Of a stretch of DNA of 64,000 bases, positions 9,165-17,511 are shown in pieces; positions within the stretch are counted from its first letter, which is position 1, and each line of letters begins with the position of its first letter. The stretch is from Paraburkholderia franconis (GTDB lineage: Bacteria > Pseudomonadota > Gammaproteobacteria > Burkholderiales > Burkholderiaceae). The stretch lies in contig NZ_WHNP01000009.1 of assembly GCF_009362735.1 (NCBI RefSeq), positions 163,840 through 227,839 on the forward strand, given 5' to 3'. The notes below the pieces were generated by a model. That model was not told the origin of the DNA and did no database searches. It saw only the letters and a program-made list of their open reading frames with translations. The position numbers were made by a program, and so were the translations under genes.

Positions 9165-9830
9165 ATGCAAGAACAGAAGTCGCGGGCTGCCGAGATTGAG
9201 AGCCGGAAGGACGACCCCAGTCAGTACGAAGGGATGCGTTATCGACTGATCGACTCGACGCTTGAAGTAGTCGGCCATGTCGGGCTCGAACACCTTACGA
9301 TCAGGAAGGTCAGCGAGCACGCCGGCGTTTCCGTCGGTCTCGTGCATCATCACTTCGAGAACAAGAGCAACCTCGTCTATAAGACGTTCGTCTATCTGAT
9401 TCGACGAGTGCGCGAACAGCTCACGGCGGGACGTCGTGGCATTGTCGATCCCGTCGAACGCATGAAATTTACGGCGGACATGTGCTTCAGTGACGAAGTG
9501 ATGAGGCCTGGTGCCGCAAACGTATGGCCGCACATGTGGAGTTCGTCGGCATACGACAAGGATGTTCAACGGCTTTGCACCGCCTTCTCGCGTCGGCTGC
9601 GGTCCAACTTCATATGGGACCTGCGTAAAGCCGGCTGCGATCAGACGATGGCGACAATCTACGCAATGCAGGCGATGGCGCTGGTGCACGGGTTATGGAT
9701 CGAACATCGCGTCGCCGGAACGATGAGCATCAGTGAAGTTCTCGGCGTTTTTCACGGTGTCATCGACCACGCGACCAATCGCGGATGGAAGACGGGCATG
9801 ATGTGCTACGCCCGCCGCACCAATCACTGA
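9165..9830 (+). CDS. TetR/AcrR-family regulator, BetI-like
   Basis: This 221-residue regulator has an N-terminal helix-turn-helix: LTIRKVSEHAGVSVGLVHHHF, followed by the typical FENKSNLV turn. BetI, the choline/betaine repressor, has the same SxGxVHHHF-type recognition helix. The C-terminal ligand domain carries NVWPHMWSSSAYD and HGLWIEH segments also seen in the BetI branch. The start is uncertain: an in-frame ATG at 9093 adds 24 residues, and neither has a strong ribosome site. The three palindromes before the gene, and a fourth before the binding-protein gene at 12717-13853, are the likely operators. The ligand is inferred to be a betaine-like or proline-derived compound. Confidence 0.85.
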   Translation: MQEQKSRAAEIESRKDDPSQYEGMRYRLIDSTLEVVGHVGLEHLTIRKVSEHAGVSVGLVHHHFENKSNLVYKTFVYLIRRVREQLTAGRRGIVDPVERMKFTADMCFSDEVMRPGAANVWPHMWSSSAYDKDVQRLCTAFSRRLRSNFIWDLRKAGCDQTMATIYAMQAMALVHGLWIEHRVAGTMSISEVLGVFHGVIDHATNRGWKTGMMCYARRTNH

Positions 9831-9957
9831 TTTCATGGTGCACGCATGATTCGCAATGAAAGCGCGCGTCAGGTCTTGCGCATCGGGATACGCTGAAACT
9901 GACGGGCGCAAGCCAGTCGGGCGAAGGACGAAGGATTTCCAGCAGGCAGAGAACATC

Positions 9958-10968
9958 ATGGCGATCGTAAAAGAGAGTGCGCCCGAGCAGTTCCCGGATT
10001 GGGGGCTTCTCGCGAGTTGGGTAGCAGTTGTCGAAGCCGGATCTATTTCCGATGCGGCCAGTCGGCTTGCCATCTCCCAGGCGGGCGTCTCTCTTCGCAT
10101 AAAGGCTCTGGAATCGATATTGGACACGAGCCTTCTTGACCGCACCACCCGGCCGGCAAGACCTACGGCCGCCGGGCAGCGTCTTTTCGAACACGCTACC
10201 GTTCTGTTGCAGGGCGCAGATCAGATGGTCGAGAGCGTGCGGAACGTCACCCGCGCAAAACGTGTCGTCGTCCGTCTTGGTTGCGTCGATTCGTTCGCTG
10301 CGACCATCGGCCCAATCATCATCAAGGCCCTGTCCGGCACATCGCATCAGATAAGATTGTGGTCCGGAATCACGCCGACTCTGGACGCACAACTGGAGGC
10401 CCGGCAGGTCGATATGGCGGTGACGACGACAAGCTTCTCAAACGCCGCGGGCATCAAGCGCCAGAAGCTTTTCACAGAGCCATACGTTGCCGTGCTACCC
10501 AAGAGCTTCGAAATCGATCGCATCACAACTCTCGCGGAACTGAGCCGTCACCTTCAGTTCATCCGATACAGCTCGCGCTCCGTCATCGGTCAACATGTCG
10601 ACGCCTATCTTGCGTCACATGGCGAAGATATCGATCGTACGTGCGAGTTCGACGCGACAGATCCGATGCTGAGCCTGGTTGCCGCCGGACTCGGGTTCGC
10701 GCTCACGACACCGCTGTGCCTATGGCAATCGCGACACTATCTCCCGGAAATCCGTGTCGTGCCGCTCACCATGTTCTCCCGGCAAGGACGGCCATATCAC
10801 CCTTTAAGCAGATCGTTCTTCCTCGCCCATCGCGAGAACGAACTGGGACATCTGCCTGCCGATCTCTATGACCTGCTCAAGCGCGCCTTCGAAAAGCAGG
10901 TCTCGCGAGACATCGCCAAGGCACTGGCGTTGCGACCGGAGGAAGTCTATATTCCGGACGACCAGTAA
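9958..10968 (+). CDS. LysR-family transcriptional regulator
   Basis: This protein has 336 residues from the ATG at 9958; the open frame extends to 9856 but without LysR sequence. The winged helix-turn-helix is at residues about 17-75 (SISDAASRLAISQAGVSLRIKALE) and is followed by the LysR substrate-binding domain. It is transcribed away from the pruA-putA operon, 127 bp after the tetR gene, and may co-regulate that operon. A conserved effector cannot be deduced. The C-terminal third contains an aromatic and basic region (SRQGRPYHPLSRSF) and a tail that is somewhat longer than the usual 300 residues. Confidence 0.87.
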   Translation: MAIVKESAPEQFPDWGLLASWVAVVEAGSISDAASRLAISQAGVSLRIKALESILDTSLLDRTTRPARPTAAGQRLFEHATVLLQGADQMVESVRNVTRAKRVVVRLGCVDSFAATIGPIIIKALSGTSHQIRLWSGITPTLDAQLEARQVDMAVTTTSFSNAAGIKRQKLFTEPYVAVLPKSFEIDRITTLAELSRHLQFIRYSSRSVIGQHVDAYLASHGEDIDRTCEFDATDPMLSLVAAGLGFALTTPLCLWQSRHYLPEIRVVPLTMFSRQGRPYHPLSRSFFLAHRENELGHLPADLYDLLKRAFEKQVSRDIAKALALRPEEVYIPDDQ

Positions 10969-11025
10969 ATCGAGGGCGTTTTCTTCGAACCACGCCTCAG
11001 AGCCGTGTTGCCGACACCGGTAAAG

Positions 11026-11874
11026 CTAATCCAGACATGCGTCGTGAAGTTCGCGAAACAGGTCTCCGGTAACACCTGGCGCAGCCAGGCCGTCAACTGC
11101 GCGTTCAGCGGCACACAGAATCTCCGCCATAAGCGCATCAGATTCAGCGTCGCTGTGCGCATTGCTCTGCGCAAGTTCAAGTTCTCTGCGCCACCGACCT
11201 GCAACTTCCAGTTCGATGACGTGAACACCACACTCCGGTCGACCATAGCGCTGCGCCGTGAACGCGTCGATTACTTTCCCGTTGACGACCCACGAGCGTT
11301 CCAGTGTCTGCGCGGCCCGGGTCATGGCACCGACGATCGCTCTGTCGCTCGACGCACCGTGGTTGGTGCTGAAGTTGCAATCGGCCGCGCCCGGCTGCGT
11401 CCGATACGGAGACAGCCACGCGCCCGCATGCGAGACCAGCATCACCACGTTATCGTGGGTTTCGCGAAGCCGGCTCAGTTCCGCCAGAATCGACGCATGG
11501 AACGGTTTCCAGTGCTCCTCCACCCGACGCTGCACATCCGCGTCGCTGGGCTCGGCCCCTGGCAAGTAGAGCGCTTCTCCTCGCGACGTGTGCGTACGGC
11601 AAAGGCCCAGCCGGTTCAATCGCTGGGACAAGGCGGTATTGTTCGCCGCAACGTTGAGGTCAATCACGCACGGGTGGAGTGCGGCGGGTATGCATGTGAT
11701 CCCGCGTTTCCGCGCAGCTGCACTCAGGGCCTTTCCTCCCGGATCCGATAGTCGGCCACTGACGGCTTCCCAGGCAGGATGAGCAAGCAGATCCGGGGGA
11801 ACCAATGTCCCAGTGTGCGGTGTTACGACCATCACCGCCGACTGACCGCGAACGATCGCGCTTTCGTTTCCCAT
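11026..11874 (-). CDS. N-formylglutamate amidohydrolase-family protein
   Basis: This 282-residue protein resembles HutG-type N-formylglutamate deformylases, zinc-type hydrolases that release formate from N-formylglutamate. The visible family marks are PHTGTLVPPDL near the N terminus (normally PHSGxxxP), VIDLNVAANN, RLNRLGLCRTHT and SHAGAWLSPY. The start at 11874 follows GAGGGA; an earlier in-frame start at 11970 is possible. It is convergent with the LysR gene and stands alone, without histidine-utilisation genes. A hydrolase for another N-acyl amino acid is equally possible. Confidence 0.7.
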   Translation of the reverse strand: MGNESAIVRGQSAVMVVTPHTGTLVPPDLLAHPAWEAVSGRLSDPGGKALSAAARKRGITCIPAALHPCVIDLNVAANNTALSQRLNRLGLCRTHTSRGEALYLPGAEPSDADVQRRVEEHWKPFHASILAELSRLRETHDNVVMLVSHAGAWLSPYRTQPGAADCNFSTNHGASSDRAIVGAMTRAAQTLERSWVVNGKVIDAFTAQRYGRPECGVHVIELEVAGRWRRELELAQSNAHSDAESDALMAEILCAAERAVDGLAAPGVTGDLFRELHDACLD

Positions 11875-12716
11875 CATTCCCTCTTCTCGATCTAGCGTTA
11901 GCGCTTCCAGACCCACGTGAAAAGCCATGGTCAAAATAGCCCAGTTGAAGCGGGGAAAACGATACTCCAAGCACTGCTTGCCCTATGTATAAGCGTCCCT
12001 GATGAGCCTGCACGCGGATGCGCGCAAGCGGAAAACTACCCTCCCGTTGGATATCGTTGTGCCGCATTCAGATGGGAAAGCGACTTGCCGCCTTTCGCCA
12101 AGGTGCGGACACTTCGCCTACCTCTGATTTCGGCAGGAACACCGTTCGATGCAGGCACGCAGATGCCGCAGGCCAGTGTTAAGGCAAAGCTTGAGGCTCA
12201 GCCATAGGCATGGCTGCACCCACGCAACCGTAACGGCGAACATCGGCGACGCCCCATCGATCAGCAATTCGTATCATGGGCTGTCCATTTGCAGGTCTTG
12301 GGTCGGGGACGCGACGTCGTCGTCCCTGATCGAGTAAGTACCTGGAAACCTTAGCAGCCGGGACGGCGAGCGGAAATTAATCAAGCATCGCTTCTGCTAT
12401 CTATAAGCGTGGTTAAAAGACGAACCTCCGCTGATTGAATCTGGAACATTAACGCGGCATTGATCTCTGGGCGTTCTGTCAACACGTAGTAGCAAATGGA
12501 AACGCGCAGCGGTATGGTTCTTAAGAGAACCGCAACGATTGCTTGCTATCGAACGAGAACGCTCGGCGGACGATCCGCTCCCGGTCCGAACTGCTGTGTC
12601 CGGCGGCTCCATCGCAACGCACCCGGACTTCACACGCAATCGCTCTCCAACACCGTCTCTGCGACTGAGCGTTCGAAATCCATCAGTTCGTTCATTCCGA
12701 CGTGCGGCGACGTCCT
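11875..12716. other. Intergenic stretch without recognised genes
   Basis: These roughly 840 bases contain only short open frames without codon-use support on either strand. The base composition is less GC-rich than in the neighbouring operons, which suggests old non-coding or decayed DNA. The promoter of the amidohydrolase-like gene should lie just right of 11874. Confidence 0.5.
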
Positions 12717-13853
12717 TCATTTCTCCGCACCGATGGTCGTCACCGGTTGCCATTTCATCGACTTGACCTGATAAAGCGTCGATGTCGGATTGTTCAGATC
12801 TCCGTATTTATCGAACGATATGTGTCCGGTAATGCCGTTGTATTCAATCGTGCGGAGCGTTTGCATAAAAACAGCAGGCTTCACGGAATTCGCCTGTTTC
12901 ATGGCGGTGATGGCGAGCCACGCGCAGTCATAGGCGAACGGTGCATAGGTCAGCGTATCCGCGCCGAAGCGTTTCTTGAATTTATCCGCAAACGCGCGGC
13001 CTTCGGGCAATGAATCGACCGGCCGGCCGTATTCCCAGGCCATCGCCCCTTCGGCCGCGTTTCCCGCCGAACCGATGAACACGCTATCGGCAATCCCGCC
13101 GCTTCCGACGAACTGCGCGCGCAAGCCGAGCTGCTTCATGCGCTTGACGATCAGGCCCGCCTGACCATCGAGCCCGCCAAAGTAGAGAAGATCGGCGTTG
13201 GCCGCCTTTATGTTCGTCAGCTGCGCATTGAATTCGACGGCTTTGTCGTTCGTATATTCCTCAGCCGCGATCTGGCCACCGGCTGCTTTCACGGCCTTCT
13301 TGAATTCTTCGACCGCTCCTTGTCCGAAGGCTGTCCGGTCGTCCATCACCGCGATCCGCTTCGCTTTCGTGACCTTCACGGCATACGTGCCGGCGTTACC
13401 GGAGTTCTGCGTGTCGGTCGCGATGATGCGGAACACGTTGTTCAAGCCTTGGCGTGTGATCGCTGGATTCGTCGCCGCTGGATCGATCAGCGGGATACCC
13501 GCGCGCGCGAAGATCGGCGAGGATGGAAGCGCCACACCAGAGTTGTAATAGCCGACCACGGCCACAACGCCATCGTCGACGAGCTTCTGCGCCACCTGAA
13601 CGCCGATGCGCGGATCGCCCTGATCATCGACGGATGCGAGTTCAAACTGAACCGGCTGTCCCCCGATGTTGAGGTGTTGCGCGTTCGCCTCTTCCACTGC
13701 CAGACGCACACCGTTTTCGATGTCCTTGCCATTGGATGCGCCCAGGCCGGTGAGCGGCGCCGACACGCCGATTCGAACGGTTTGCTGTGCGCTGGCAACG
13801 AGCGGGGCAATACATAACGCGGACGCCGCAACTAGGGAAAGGAGCGTTTTCAT
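12717..13853 (-). CDS. Branched-chain amino-acid-type ABC periplasmic binding protein (orphan)
   Basis: This 378-residue secreted binding protein has a signal peptide MKTLLSLVAASALCIAPLVASA with cleavage after ASA. It has the LivJ/type I periplasmic binding fold: TVRIGVSAPLTG at the mature N terminus, DDQGDP, IDPAATNP and KRIAVMDDRTAFGQG. An upstream in-frame ATG at 13898 would spoil the signal peptide, so 13853 is preferred, although no good ribosome site was seen. No liv-type permease or ATPase lies nearby. A palindrome identical in form to those before the tetR gene lies 70 bp upstream, tying the gene to the same control. Its ligand may be an amino acid or a betaine. Confidence 0.88.
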   Translation of the reverse strand: MKTLLSLVAASALCIAPLVASAQQTVRIGVSAPLTGLGASNGKDIENGVRLAVEEANAQHLNIGGQPVQFELASVDDQGDPRIGVQVAQKLVDDGVVAVVGYYNSGVALPSSPIFARAGIPLIDPAATNPAITRQGLNNVFRIIATDTQNSGNAGTYAVKVTKAKRIAVMDDRTAFGQGAVEEFKKAVKAAGGQIAAEEYTNDKAVEFNAQLTNIKAANADLLYFGGLDGQAGLIVKRMKQLGLRAQFVGSGGIADSVFIGSAGNAAEGAMAWEYGRPVDSLPEGRAFADKFKKRFGADTLTYAPFAYDCAWLAITAMKQANSVKPAVFMQTLRTIEYNGITGHISFDKYGDLNNPTSTLYQVKSMKWQPVTTIGAEK

Positions 13854-13922
13854 GACAGGGCAATCGATAAGAGGAATGTCACAGGATCGAGCCGACATCG
13901 CAAATCACAGATCAGGCATTTC

Positions 13923-13936
13923 TGAACATTCGTTCA
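13923..13936. promoter_or_regulatory. Probable TetR operator, copy 4
   Basis: TGAACATTCGTTCA has the same arms as the three palindromes at 8859-9081. It lies 70 bp upstream of the binding-protein start at 13853, about where a promoter would be. Confidence 0.58.
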
Positions 13937-14015
13937 CAAGGTTCGCGATTCGACCCACCGTTCCGCATAAAAATGTTTCGGAAGTCATTTTCCGTCGAAT
14001 CTCGCTCTTTTGTTT

Positions 14016-14534
14016 CTACGGGCAAATACTTACCCGTCGGGCCAGGAGTCTTGTGCACGCCGTTGCCGCCTCGTGCACCGAAAACGAAACCTGCGGAGGA
14101 TGGGCAATGACCACTGCTCGAATATGTTGTCGCGAGGGGTCGGCCGTGAACATGGTCGTGGTGAGGCGAATGCGCAGGTTTGGCTCAAGCCGCTTGACCC
14201 TCGCGAGACTGGACATCAAGCGAAAATGCGAGAACGCCGCGGTCGTCGCAAGCACGAGTTCCTCGTGTTCGATACCGGTCGACAGGCGGTCAAAAACGTC
14301 TGCAATTTTTCCCATCGCCTCTGCAACGACCGCGTACAGGGCCTCGCCCTCGCTCGTAAGCGTGGTGATGCGATGCAACCGGTCGAGCAGGCGGACACCG
14401 CGCATATCCTCCAGGAGTCTTACCTGACGGCTAACCGCTGCCTGGGTGACGCCACGCTCGGCAGCAGCGAGCGTGAAGCTTCGCAGTCTCGCTACCGCCT
14501 CGAACTCGACCGGCGCCGTTAGCGACGGTATGAG
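14016..14534 (-). pseudogene. LysR-family regulator remnant (GcvA-like)
   Basis: The frame encodes a LysR helix-turn-helix (RSFTLAAAERGVTQAAVSRQ, then VRLLED) preceded by RRLIPSL, which in intact GcvA-like proteins follows the start Met closely. No ATG, GTG or TTG occurs in frame at that place. The effector domain stops after about 165 residues, where a complete protein would have about 300. Both ends are therefore defective. It is upstream of, and on the same strand as, the orphan binding-protein gene, which it may once have controlled. A short protein from the internal ATG at 14405 would lack most of the recognition helix. Confidence 0.7.
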
Positions 14535-14932
14535 TCGACGATATCGATACGTTGCGACTCGCGAGCAACGTAGGCGATACGAACAAACCAGAGCGTTGCT
14601 GGCCGGCTGCCTGAGGCGTTGCTCGCTCTTCTTCTTGAGGGCGAGAAGAACCTGGGCAAATTGAATCTGCCTGGTACAGGTGTTGTCGCCCCGTTCCTGT
14701 CCGCGCCGCCGGAGCCTCCGGGCGACGCATAACTTAATGTAATAGAGCCACGAAAATAAAGCGCATTGACGCTGATTTATCGCACACCAATACTCAAGGC
14801 ACAGCGAAGGCAGTCCGAACGAAGAAAAGCAATATCAGAAGAATCGAGCCTGGCAGCGATGCTGAGCGGCATTCCGTCTTCGCGATTTACCACAACGCAC
14901 GTTGAGCAGTTCACGCGCTGACAGGCAGCCGA
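14535..14932. other. Intergenic stretch with decayed coding traces
   Basis: No intact gene was found in these 400 bases. A minus-strand frame ending in SQRIDIVDSYRR just before a stop near 14519 looks coding-like but matches no family I recognise. The promoter of the reductase gene at 14933 should lie at the right end. Confidence 0.4.
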
Positions 14933-16093
14933 ATGAGCGCAAGGTGTCCCAACAGATTTGATGCTATGAACTCGGTAGAAAGAATGTTCGATCCTGCGCT
15001 GGAAGCTGAAGATAGACTGTCCAACGCCAGTACATGGGAAAGTGGCGGCAATCTTTGGGCGAGCAGTGAGCAGCAGACTTTGACATGTTGTCGTGTGGTT
15101 GACGAAACCCACGACGTCAAGAGCTTTGAATTCCGTGTGGGCGATGGTTCACCCGTGCGTTTCGAACCGGGTCAATTCATGACCGTGTCGGCGAATGTGC
15201 AAGGGCAATCGGTCGAGCGCTGCTACACGATTTCTTCTCCGCCTACGCGCCCCTTCCTGTTGTCCATCACTGTGAAGCGAGTGCCGGGCGGCACCATGTC
15301 GAACTGGCTTCACGACAACATGAAGCCCGGAAGCCAGTTGCGCGCGTACGGCCCATCGGGGAGCTTCACCCCGACTTCTGCTCCCGCCGCGAAGTCGTTG
15401 TACCTGTCCGCTGGCTCAGGGGTTACGCCGCTGATGTCGATGACGCGCGCGAGTATCGACCTTGGACTGGACCGGGACATCGTATTCGTTCATAGCGCCA
15501 GGACGCCCGGAGATATCGTTTTCCGGAAAGAGCTGCAAAGGCTTGTCGAGCTGTCTCCCCGGCTTCGCACGTTCTTTCTGTGCGAAGGCACGGGTGATGA
15601 GGGTTGGTCGGGACCGACAGGTCGACTCAGCCTGGAACTGCTTTCCGAATGGGTGCCCGACTATGCCGAGCGTGAAGTGTTCACGTGCGGTCCGGCTGGC
15701 TACATGACCGCCGTACGCACATTGCTCCACCAAGGTGGGCTCGATCCCGCACGCTACCACCAGGAAAGCTTTGATTTCACCGCTGCTGTCGTGCCAGAAG
15801 CCGCAGCACCGGAGAACGATACCGCTCAAGAAACCTTCAACGTGAAGCTCTCGCGTTCTTCGAAGACATTCACGATGAGTGCTTCGGAGACCGTACTCGC
15901 CGCCGCAAGAAAAGCCGGAGTCGCAATTCCGTCGTCTTGCAGTCAGGGGATATGCGGTACATGCAAGACCAAAGTGCTCGAAGGCACAGTCGACATGAAT
16001 CATAAAGGCGGGATTCGCGACAGAGAAGTGCAGAAGGGATTTCGCCTGCTCTGCTGTAGCCGGCCGACATCAGACCTGGTACTGGAGCTTTGA
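14933..16093 (+). CDS. GbcB-like ferredoxin reductase, flavin/NAD domains plus C-terminal [2Fe-2S]
   Basis: This 386-residue electron-transfer protein passes electrons from NAD(P)H to a partner, typically a Rieske demethylase. The flavin site RCYTISSPP is at 96-104, the nucleotide site SAGSGVTPL is at 159-167, and the TCGPAGYM segment is at 251-258. A plant-type [2Fe-2S] domain follows a linker (about 283-300), with Cys336, Cys341, Cys344 and Cys374. This order and the tail (VDMNHKGGIRDREVQKGF) resemble GbcB, the reductase of glycine betaine demethylase, and proline-betaine demethylase reductases. The Rieske oxygenase partner is not in the window. Translation may instead start at the ATG at 14966. 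The gene is followed by a DddP-like gene and fdhA, all rightward. Confidence 0.85.
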   Translation: MSARCPNRFDAMNSVERMFDPALEAEDRLSNASTWESGGNLWASSEQQTLTCCRVVDETHDVKSFEFRVGDGSPVRFEPGQFMTVSANVQGQSVERCYTISSPPTRPFLLSITVKRVPGGTMSNWLHDNMKPGSQLRAYGPSGSFTPTSAPAAKSLYLSAGSGVTPLMSMTRASIDLGLDRDIVFVHSARTPGDIVFRKELQRLVELSPRLRTFFLCEGTGDEGWSGPTGRLSLELLSEWVPDYAEREVFTCGPAGYMTAVRTLLHQGGLDPARYHQESFDFTAAVVPEAAAPENDTAQETFNVKLSRSSKTFTMSASETVLAAARKAGVAIPSSCSQGICGTCKTKVLEGTVDMNHKGGIRDREVQKGFRLLCCSRPTSDLVLEL

Positions 16094-16224
16094 CCGTCGC
16101 CCGTATCTCTTTTGCCAAATGAAAGCGGCACCGGATACTGCGCGGTGGGCGAAACGCTCACCGACTGGGCCGCTGGTTACTTCGTGCAACCCCACACTCA
16201 CAATAACGCCAGGAGCAACACAGG

Positions 16225-17454
16225 ATGACGGATGACCAGCTCTTCGATGCAGGTACCACAGTCGAATCCGGCGGAAAGGAAAGCGTAGTCCGCGATGTTC
16301 GAGCTTATCGGCTCGCTCGCGTGCAGGAGCAATTGCGCAAGCACAAATGTCCCGCAATTCTGCTCTACGACCCAGTGAACATTCGATACGCCACCGACAC
16401 GTCCAACATGCAAGTCTGGGCGGGCCGCAATCCTGCACGATACGTGATGGTCTTCGCTGACGGTCGCATCGTCGCATGGGAATTTCACAGCAGCGAGCAT
16501 GTATGGGACGGACTGGACCTGAACGTCGAACTGCGCGGCGCGCTCAGCTGGACGTTCTTCAATGCAGGCCATGAAGCCGAGCGCCGCGCTGAAACCTGGG
16601 GAGCCGAGATAGTCGACGTGTTCCGGAAGCATGCTCCTGGTGACCGTCAGTTGGCGGTGGATCGGCTCGACCCGTTCGGCACCGCCTATCTGGAGAAGCA
16701 TGGAATAACCCTGCTGGACGGCCAGGCCCTGATGGAGACCGCTCGCTTGACCAAGTCATCCGGCGAGCTGGTTCTAATCGGCGAATCTTTGCGCACGGCC
16801 GAAAAGGGAATCGAGCGCATGCGACGCGAGCTTGGTCCCGGACTCACCGAGAACGACATCTGGGCAAACCTTCACTACGAAAACATTCGAAACGGTGGCG
16901 AGTGGATTGAGACCAGGCTACTCGCCTCCGGGGACCGAACCAATCCCTGGATGCACGAATGCTCCAGCCGTGTTTTGCAAGCCGGCGACCTGCTGGCGTT
17001 CGATACGGATATGGTTGGGCCGAACGGTTACTGCTCGGATATTTCGCGCACCTGGCTGGTAGGTGACGGCCGTCCTTCCGACGAGCAGCGCAAGCTGTAT
17101 GAGCTTGCCTACGCGCAGGTCCACTTCAATATGGACCTTCTGCGCCCAGGCATGACGTTCCGTGAGTTCTCAGAAAAGGCGTGGAAGATTCCGGACCCGT
17201 TCATCAAGAACAGGTATTGCTGTCTTGCACATGGCATCGGAATGGTCGACGAATACCCGTCGATTGCACACCAGAGCGATTGGGAGAGCGCGGGTTACGA
17301 CGGCATGTTCGAAGTCGGCATGACGGTGTGCGTCGAAAGCTACATCGGTGCAGAAGGCGGTAGTCAAGGCGTCAAGCTCGAACAGCAGGTAGTGCTCACG
17401 GAGAACGGTTGCGTCTCTCTTACCGATTGCAGTTTCGAGACCGACTGGCTGTGA
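16225..17454 (+). CDS. M24-family DddP-like protein (possible DMSP lyase or related onium lyase)
   Basis: This 409-residue protein has the creatinase/aminopeptidase P fold (pita-bread domain from about residue 175). AGGAG lies 10 bp before the ATG. The metal-site residues are Asp260, Asp262, Asp272, His336, Glu371 and Glu386. Their spacing equals that reported for the DMSP lyase DddP of Ruegeria (D295, D297, D307, H371, E406, E421, from memory). The extra first Asp in FDTD is a DddP mark not used by ordinary M24 peptidases. The equivalents of catalytic Tyr366 and Asp377 are Tyr331 and Asp342 (HGIGMVDEYP). DddP cleaves DMSP to acrylate and dimethyl sulfide in the cytoplasm. The neighbours (GbcB-like reductase, formaldehyde dehydrogenase) suggest a methylated onium substrate, so a related lyase activity cannot be excluded. 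Confidence 0.78.
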   Translation: MTDDQLFDAGTTVESGGKESVVRDVRAYRLARVQEQLRKHKCPAILLYDPVNIRYATDTSNMQVWAGRNPARYVMVFADGRIVAWEFHSSEHVWDGLDLNVELRGALSWTFFNAGHEAERRAETWGAEIVDVFRKHAPGDRQLAVDRLDPFGTAYLEKHGITLLDGQALMETARLTKSSGELVLIGESLRTAEKGIERMRRELGPGLTENDIWANLHYENIRNGGEWIETRLLASGDRTNPWMHECSSRVLQAGDLLAFDTDMVGPNGYCSDISRTWLVGDGRPSDEQRKLYELAYAQVHFNMDLLRPGMTFREFSEKAWKIPDPFIKNRYCCLAHGIGMVDEYPSIAHQSDWESAGYDGMFEVGMTVCVESYIGAEGGSQGVKLEQQVVLTENGCVSLTDCSFETDWL

Positions 17455-17511
17455 CGTTCCGCGAGTAGGACCGCATTTGCATTCCATCTACACATGACAT
17501 CAGGAGACAGC

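Noticed and set aside
16225..17454. Ordinary Xaa-Pro aminopeptidase or creatinase
   Set aside because: The FDTD extra aspartate, the VDEYP segment and exact DddP spacing are not those of aminopeptidase P or creatinase.
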